This document shows, piece after piece, positions 22,933 to 26,127 of a stretch of 26,127 nt of DNA (position 1 is the stretch's first letter; each line of letters starts with the position of its first letter). Under the pieces are notes generated by a model. That model did no database searches. It had not been told where the DNA came from and worked only from the letters and a program-made list of their open reading frames with translations. The DNA comes from CAYGAM01 sp964347915 (GTDB lineage Archaea; Thermoproteota; Nitrososphaeria; Nitrososphaerales; Nitrosopumilaceae), in NCBI GenBank assembly GCA_964347915.1, contig CAYGAM010000021.1:1-26127 (forward strand), read 5' to 3'. The position numbers were made by a program, and so were the translations under genes.

Positions 22933-22956
22933 GCAAAAGCGCGTCTTCGCCTTTGC
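22933..22956 (+). terminator. Hairpin after the CFI-box gene
   Basis: GCAAAAGCG (22933-22941) can pair with CGCCTTTGC (22948-22956), 8 of 9 positions, with a 6-nt loop. The T-rich AGTTTATCTTTT follows. It starts 10 nt after the stop codon. Confidence 0.5.
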
Positions 22957-23087
22957 AGTTTATCTTTTGCCAGACTGCAACAAGCCAACTTTCCAGCAGA
23001 TATTGGAGTCAGCCGCCGCCAATGTCGTGCGCCCGCGGTATTTCTTCCAGAGCACAGACTATACTGCCACTCAAAAGTACTGTCGTA

Positions 23088-24190
23088 TCAAAGCGGAAAT
23101 ATGCCCACAAATCATTGCTTTTTGGCGGCAATAGTTATGAGCGGAAGTATAGCGTCATCGGATATGAAAGCGCCATGCCAGATGTGAGTTTCTGGTTTTG
23201 CACTGCTCATTTCCTTTCACAGGTTGTGCATGATCAGCGCCATGTAGAACAGCAGTATTCTGACATCCATTCTTGCTGGCGGCATGTGGGAGCATCTGCT
23301 CTATGCGCCTGTATCCGGCGTCAATTCTCCACCTGTGCTTGTATTCTTCTGTAATGAGCTCTGGCATGTTGGACGGATTTCTGTGCGTGATATTTGCCGT
23401 AAAGACGTGATATTCCTTGCATTTTTCATTGGATGCCATGACAGGACTAAATGTAAATTTGCCGCCGTCCTGCGATGTTATCGTCCTTGTTTTTAATTGC
23501 GGGCATTATGAAGTTTTGGCCAATCTCCAGCATGGCTCTCATAACAGCTGCTGAATAAAATTTCCTTCCCAGCCAAACCATGCGGTATTGGCATGCCGCC
23601 TTTCAAGCATCTCTTGACAATTTTACGCGCAAACTCGCAGTTAAAATAGTCCATGTCCGCCGCATTGCAAGCAAGATTAAGCCTGAGAAATCCCTCAACA
23701 ATCTTGGCAGCAGTGCATGTTTCAAGCACTGGTTCCGCCTTTTGGCTTGTCTTTTGCCGTGCCGCGCTTCGTGCAGGTCTGCCGCACTGCGGAATCAAAT
23801 GCTTGCATGTTGCAGCTGTGATTGCCGCAATGGAACGGATGCTGCTGTCCTCATTGCCGGATTTAGCGTGCTGTAAAGCACTCTGTCGCATCAGGAGGAT
23901 ATGCTGTCAGACTTGATCGTTTTGATCATCTTCGGCCGCCATGCGGCTTTAGGACATTTCATTTTGTCTTGAAGCTGTTCTGCATTCCTGAAATGGTGAT
24001 TCTTTTCGCATATTGCAGAAATTCTGGCCGTCGCTTCTTTGGGTTTGTGATGTGCATTGCTGCTGTTAGAAAAGGACAGGTCAATAATGGACAATGCAAT
24101 TTGGAGCAGTTTAAGCGCTCTTGAGCCAACGCTGTACTTGCGCATCTGCCCTCATTTTTGTCTCATCATCTGAGAGGACAGGCATGCCTT
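23088..24190 (-). pseudogene. Degenerate IS4-superfamily (DDE) transposase, copy B
   Basis: A transposase relic read on the minus strand in at least three pieces. The N-terminal part (23891-24145) contains LKLLQIALSIIDLSFSNSS. The middle (about 23493-23800) contains ADMDYFNCEFARKIVKR, near where the second catalytic Asp is expected. The C-terminal part (about 23230-23490) reads VFTANITHRNPSNMPELI and YKHRWRIDAGYRRIEQM, the IS4-type Y-2-R-3-E region with the catalytic Glu replaced by Asp. After a shift near 23245 the frame reads VRILLFYMALIMHNL, stop, then LPLITIAAKK, stop, and ends GIFPL and TGA (23088-23090). Frameshifts and stops make it non-functional. The outer limits and inverted ends of the element are not clear. 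Nothing else is evident in the 22957-24280 gap. Confidence 0.78.
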
Positions 24191-24286
24191 GACAACGAAT
24201 ATCGGCCGAAAAAATTGGCTGGCGAAGCAAAAAGTTGACAAGGTTTGGCAGTAGCTGAACAAGATTTGACAAAGGATGAACTAATG

Positions 24287-24294
24287 TTATATTC
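24287..24294 (+). promoter_or_regulatory. TATA box for the 60-aa membrane protein
   Basis: TTATATTC centred about 26-30 nt upstream of the ATG at 24321, placing transcription start inside the palindrome at 24303-24319. Confidence 0.5.
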
Positions 24295-24302
24295 CTAGAC
24301 CC

Positions 24303-24319
24303 GTACTGTCAGACAGTAC
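24303..24319. promoter_or_regulatory. Perfect 17-bp palindrome over the predicted transcription start
   Basis: GTACTGTCAGACAGTAC has two exact 8-bp arms around a central A. It lies between the TATA box and the ATG (24321), covering the expected initiation point, a classic repressor operator position in archaea. Confidence 0.6.
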
Positions 24320-24320
24320 A

Positions 24321-24503
24321 ATGAGTCTTAGAACTGCGATTGGCTTCATATCCGGCTTTATCATAGTATGGGCAATTGTTCTTGGATTGAATATTACGTC
24401 AATTGACAAATACGGCGTTGCGTTTTTTGTTGTATTCATGCTTGGTGCGATTGTATTTGGCTTGATGATGTATAACAGAGATCGCAGGCAGCTTGGACTT
24501 TGA
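24321..24503 (+). CDS. Small two-helix membrane protein, 60 aa
   Basis: Two hydrophobic segments, about 6-24 (AIGFISGFIIVWAIVLGL) and 32-50 (GVAFFVVFMLGAIVFGLMM), are joined by a short polar loop (NITSIDKYG). A basic NRDRRQLGL tail fits a cytoplasmic C-terminus. There are no metal ligands or known family motifs. The short length is offset by good support: a TATA box, a perfect palindrome over the start site, and sensible topology. It sits between the transposase relic and nirK, on the same strand as nirK but with a separate promoter. Function unknown; a small accessory or regulatory membrane subunit is possible. Confidence 0.68.
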   Translation: MSLRTAIGFISGFIIVWAIVLGLNITSIDKYGVAFFVVFMLGAIVFGLMMYNRDRRQLGL

Positions 24504-24567
24504 CTGGCGTGACGGCCTTGGCGACAATTCTCCTCCACAGAATTTTATGCAAAACCTAAAAATATCA

Positions 24568-24639
24568 TGTTCCATAACCGTGTCTGAATGCGCAAAAGAC
24601 AGCAAGATCTTTTGCGCCTGAAACCATGGTTATGGAACA
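24568..24639. repeat. Nested perfect inverted repeats upstream of nirK
   Basis: The outer arms TGTTCCATAACC (24568-24579) and GGTTATGGAACA (24628-24639) are exact complements, 12 bp. Inside them GCGCAAAAGA (24590-24599) and TCTTTTGCGC (24608-24617) are exact, 10 bp, with an 8-nt loop. The whole 72-bp block ends 20 bp before the nirK TATA box. It may be a double operator, a terminator-like structure for the upstream gene, or a miniature element. Confidence 0.75.
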
Positions 24640-24658
24640 GACTTGCAAAAAACCTATC

Positions 24659-24667
24659 TTTATATAG
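24659..24667 (+). promoter_or_regulatory. TATA box for nirK
   Basis: TTTATATAG centred exactly 26 nt upstream of the ATG at 24689; a near-consensus archaeal promoter, indicating a strong leaderless transcript. Confidence 0.75.
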
Positions 24668-24688
24668 TTTGGTACAATTCTCAAACTA

Positions 24689-26095
24689 ATGAATAAACGT
24701 CTAAGTATGATGTTCACTGTTGCCGCAGTTGCAGCAATTGGTGCAACACTACTAGGAGGCACATTCACGCAAACACAGATCTCAGGACAATCAATGAGCA
24801 CCGGCGAGGCAGACATTCTAGACCAGATTCACGCAATGGGCGGACTAGAACTTGTAATGCCCAGCGCATTTGCTCAGGGTACGTGCGAAGAACTGGAGAA
24901 CAGCGGCAGAACTGTTCACACCTTTGACCTGGTGGGCGAGAGCATTGCCCTGCCAGTACTAGGACACACGGCAGAAGAGCCAAAGCTGTATCAGGCAATG
25001 ACCTTTAATCAGCAGGTTCCAGGCCCGACGCTCAGAGTAACGCAGGGAGATGTCATCAAGGTGACGCTTACAATACCTGCAAATGAGACTACGGCGCACG
25101 GAGTCGACATGCATGCATCGCAGCTGTCATCTGCAGAATTTGGCGCAGTTCAGCCAGGCGAATCCGACACCTACTGCTACATCGCAGAATCTGCGGGAGT
25201 ATTCAAGTACCACTGCTCCGGCGTTGACCTTGCCGCAATGGATCAGCATGTGCTGTCCGGCATGTACGGCATTACAATAGTCGACCCGGCAGACGGATAC
25301 AAAAAGCTGATAGTTGAAAAGACTAGCGGCAGCGGCGAGATTGACAGGAAAGTATACGACGCGGACGCACTGGAATTCCAACTGCAGTACAACCAACTGT
25401 ACCTGACGCCTGGAGGATTCTATGATGTGGAGGCAATGTTTGGACACCAGAATACGCACACGGTAGTAAATGGAATTTCATTCAACTACGTGCCAAACGG
25501 AGTACACAACCTGCTCATTGCCGGCGACGAAGCTTCCAACATCTTTGTAGCGCAGCCGTGGAACTCGCTTGACCTCAAGCAGTACCAGTCGCAGCTCTTG
25601 TATGTAGAGACTGATCAGCACGTGAGAATCTTTGTTGAGAACCAGGGCAACGAACCGGTTTTCTTCCACATTGTGGGCGAGATTCTGGATCGAGTTGTAT
25701 CGGGCAACAGAGTGCAGTCGGCAGCTACTGAGACATGGCATCTTGGAGGTTCGCATCACATGATTGTGGATCTAGTCTTTGACAATCCAGGAACATATGC
25801 CGCAGTCAACCACGATTATGCAGCAATATACACCGGCGCCGCTACTGTCTTTGTGGCGGGCGATCCGTTCGGACTCAACGAAGTGCTGATTGATAAAGAA
25901 ATTATCGACTCGGCAGTGCCGTCGTACGCATATGTGCTAGGCAATCCAAGCGACGCAGTACCACCGGCAGGAATGAACACGATTGAGCATCCTGCACTCA
26001 ATGTGCACGGACTGTACACTGACGACAGAGCAGCAGAGATTCAGGAATCTGGAGCGTTGCCTTTGTGGGAAATAGTTCCAACTCTGCCACTCTGA
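24689..26095 (+). CDS. nirK: Copper-containing nitrite reductase, AOA NirK type
   Basis: A secreted copper enzyme reducing nitrite to nitric oxide, an abundant protein linked to NO metabolism in ammonia-oxidising archaea. The signal segment is MMFTVAAVAAIGATLLGG. The type 1 copper ligands are H137, C176, H187 and M192. The type 2 ligands are H142, H175 and H327. The catalytic pair is Asp140 (HGVDMH) and His257 (NTHTVVNG). AOA hallmarks include VFKYHCSG, MDQHVLSGMYGITIVDP, FQLQYNQLYL and AVNHDYAAIYTGAA. About 75 residues extend past the second cupredoxin domain, with NVHGLYTDDRAAEIQ. The start is set by the TATA box. All key ligands are present, so it should be active. The nested inverted repeats upstream may regulate it. 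Confidence 0.96.
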   Translation: MNKRLSMMFTVAAVAAIGATLLGGTFTQTQISGQSMSTGEADILDQIHAMGGLELVMPSAFAQGTCEELENSGRTVHTFDLVGESIALPVLGHTAEEPKLYQAMTFNQQVPGPTLRVTQGDVIKVTLTIPANETTAHGVDMHASQLSSAEFGAVQPGESDTYCYIAESAGVFKYHCSGVDLAAMDQHVLSGMYGITIVDPADGYKKLIVEKTSGSGEIDRKVYDADALEFQLQYNQLYLTPGGFYDVEAMFGHQNTHTVVNGISFNYVPNGVHNLLIAGDEASNIFVAQPWNSLDLKQYQSQLLYVETDQHVRIFVENQGNEPVFFHIVGEILDRVVSGNRVQSAATETWHLGGSHHMIVDLVFDNPGTYAAVNHDYAAIYTGAATVFVAGDPFGLNEVLIDKEIIDSAVPSYAYVLGNPSDAVPPAGMNTIEHPALNVHGLYTDDRAAEIQESGALPLWEIVPTLPL

Positions 26096-26125
26096 GTGGC
26101 AACCAATCTTTTTCTATTTTATTTT
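26085..26125 (+). terminator. Hairpin over the nirK stop codon followed by T-rich tract
   Basis: TGCCACTC and GAGTGGCA are exact 8-bp arms around a single T (26085-26101), overlapping the TGA. T-rich sequence follows from 26108 to the window end, as expected for archaeal termination. Confidence 0.65.
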
Positions 26126-26127
26126 AA

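Noticed and set aside
22953..23354. 133-aa plus-strand frame after the CFI-box gene
   Set aside because: It is the antisense of the transposase C-terminal relic; its apparent similarity to the minus-strand frame at 12831-13100 comes from that shared relic.
1..26127. CRISPR arrays, tRNA and rRNA genes
   Set aside because: No regularly spaced direct repeats with unique spacers, no cloverleaf with a GTTCGA-type loop, and no rRNA-like conserved segments were found by eye on either strand.

Overview
The window looks like a contig from an ammonia-oxidising archaeon (Thaumarchaeota/Nitrososphaeria). The evidence is a NirK-type copper nitrite reductase of the AOA type, a two-domain multicopper oxidase paired with a ZIP metal transporter, archaeal ribosomal proteins S13 and S4, several small conserved-looking archaeal proteins, and TATA boxes centred about 26 nt upstream of start codons (leaderless transcription). 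Base composition is fairly GC-rich, except for the restriction-modification gene at the left edge. Together with loose, GC-rich spacers and transposase fossils this recalls Cenarchaeum-like or host-associated relatives, but that placement is inference.

Layout. 1-70 is poly-C, probably a sequencing or assembly artefact. 71-3868 is a 5'-truncated Type ISP-like restriction-modification enzyme. 3869-6700 holds small proteins, a beta-CASP-type metallo-beta-lactamase nuclease, and two small Cys/His-rich proteins that share one metal-binding signature; one of these is only 50 aa. 6692-9749 holds an AsnC-type effector-domain protein coupled to a zinc-binding protein, then NAD(P)HX epimerase, a GloB/ETHE1-like hydrolase and CobT. 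glmS and the rps13-rps4 pair follow on the minus strand. 12.7-15.1 kb holds a tiny secreted protein and a CFI-box membrane protein, flanked by two same-orientation fossils of one transposase. 15.2-18.4 kb is a MoxR-like AAA+ ATPase / VWA / small winged-helix-like operon. 18.5-21.3 kb has a membrane-anchored protein divergent from the multicopper oxidase-ZIP operon. 21.5-22.9 kb has a decayed and then an intact CFI-box gene. 23.1-24.2 kb is a decayed IS4-superfamily transposase. 24.3-26.1 kb has a 60-aa membrane protein and nirK.

The most interesting signals are regulatory and evolutionary. Three TTAG boxes spaced exactly 19 bp apart, the last a DtxR-like palindrome, abut the TATA box of the copper oxidase/ZIP operon, and the same core word sits at the promoter of the tiny secreted protein. 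A perfect 17-bp palindrome covers the predicted start site of the 60-aa membrane protein. Two nested perfect inverted repeats lie just upstream of the nirK promoter. A recurrent C-x-H-x4-H...C-x4-C-x-C module occurs in two otherwise different small proteins. Each CFI-box gene lies beside a relic of the same transposase. No tRNA, rRNA or CRISPR array was found.
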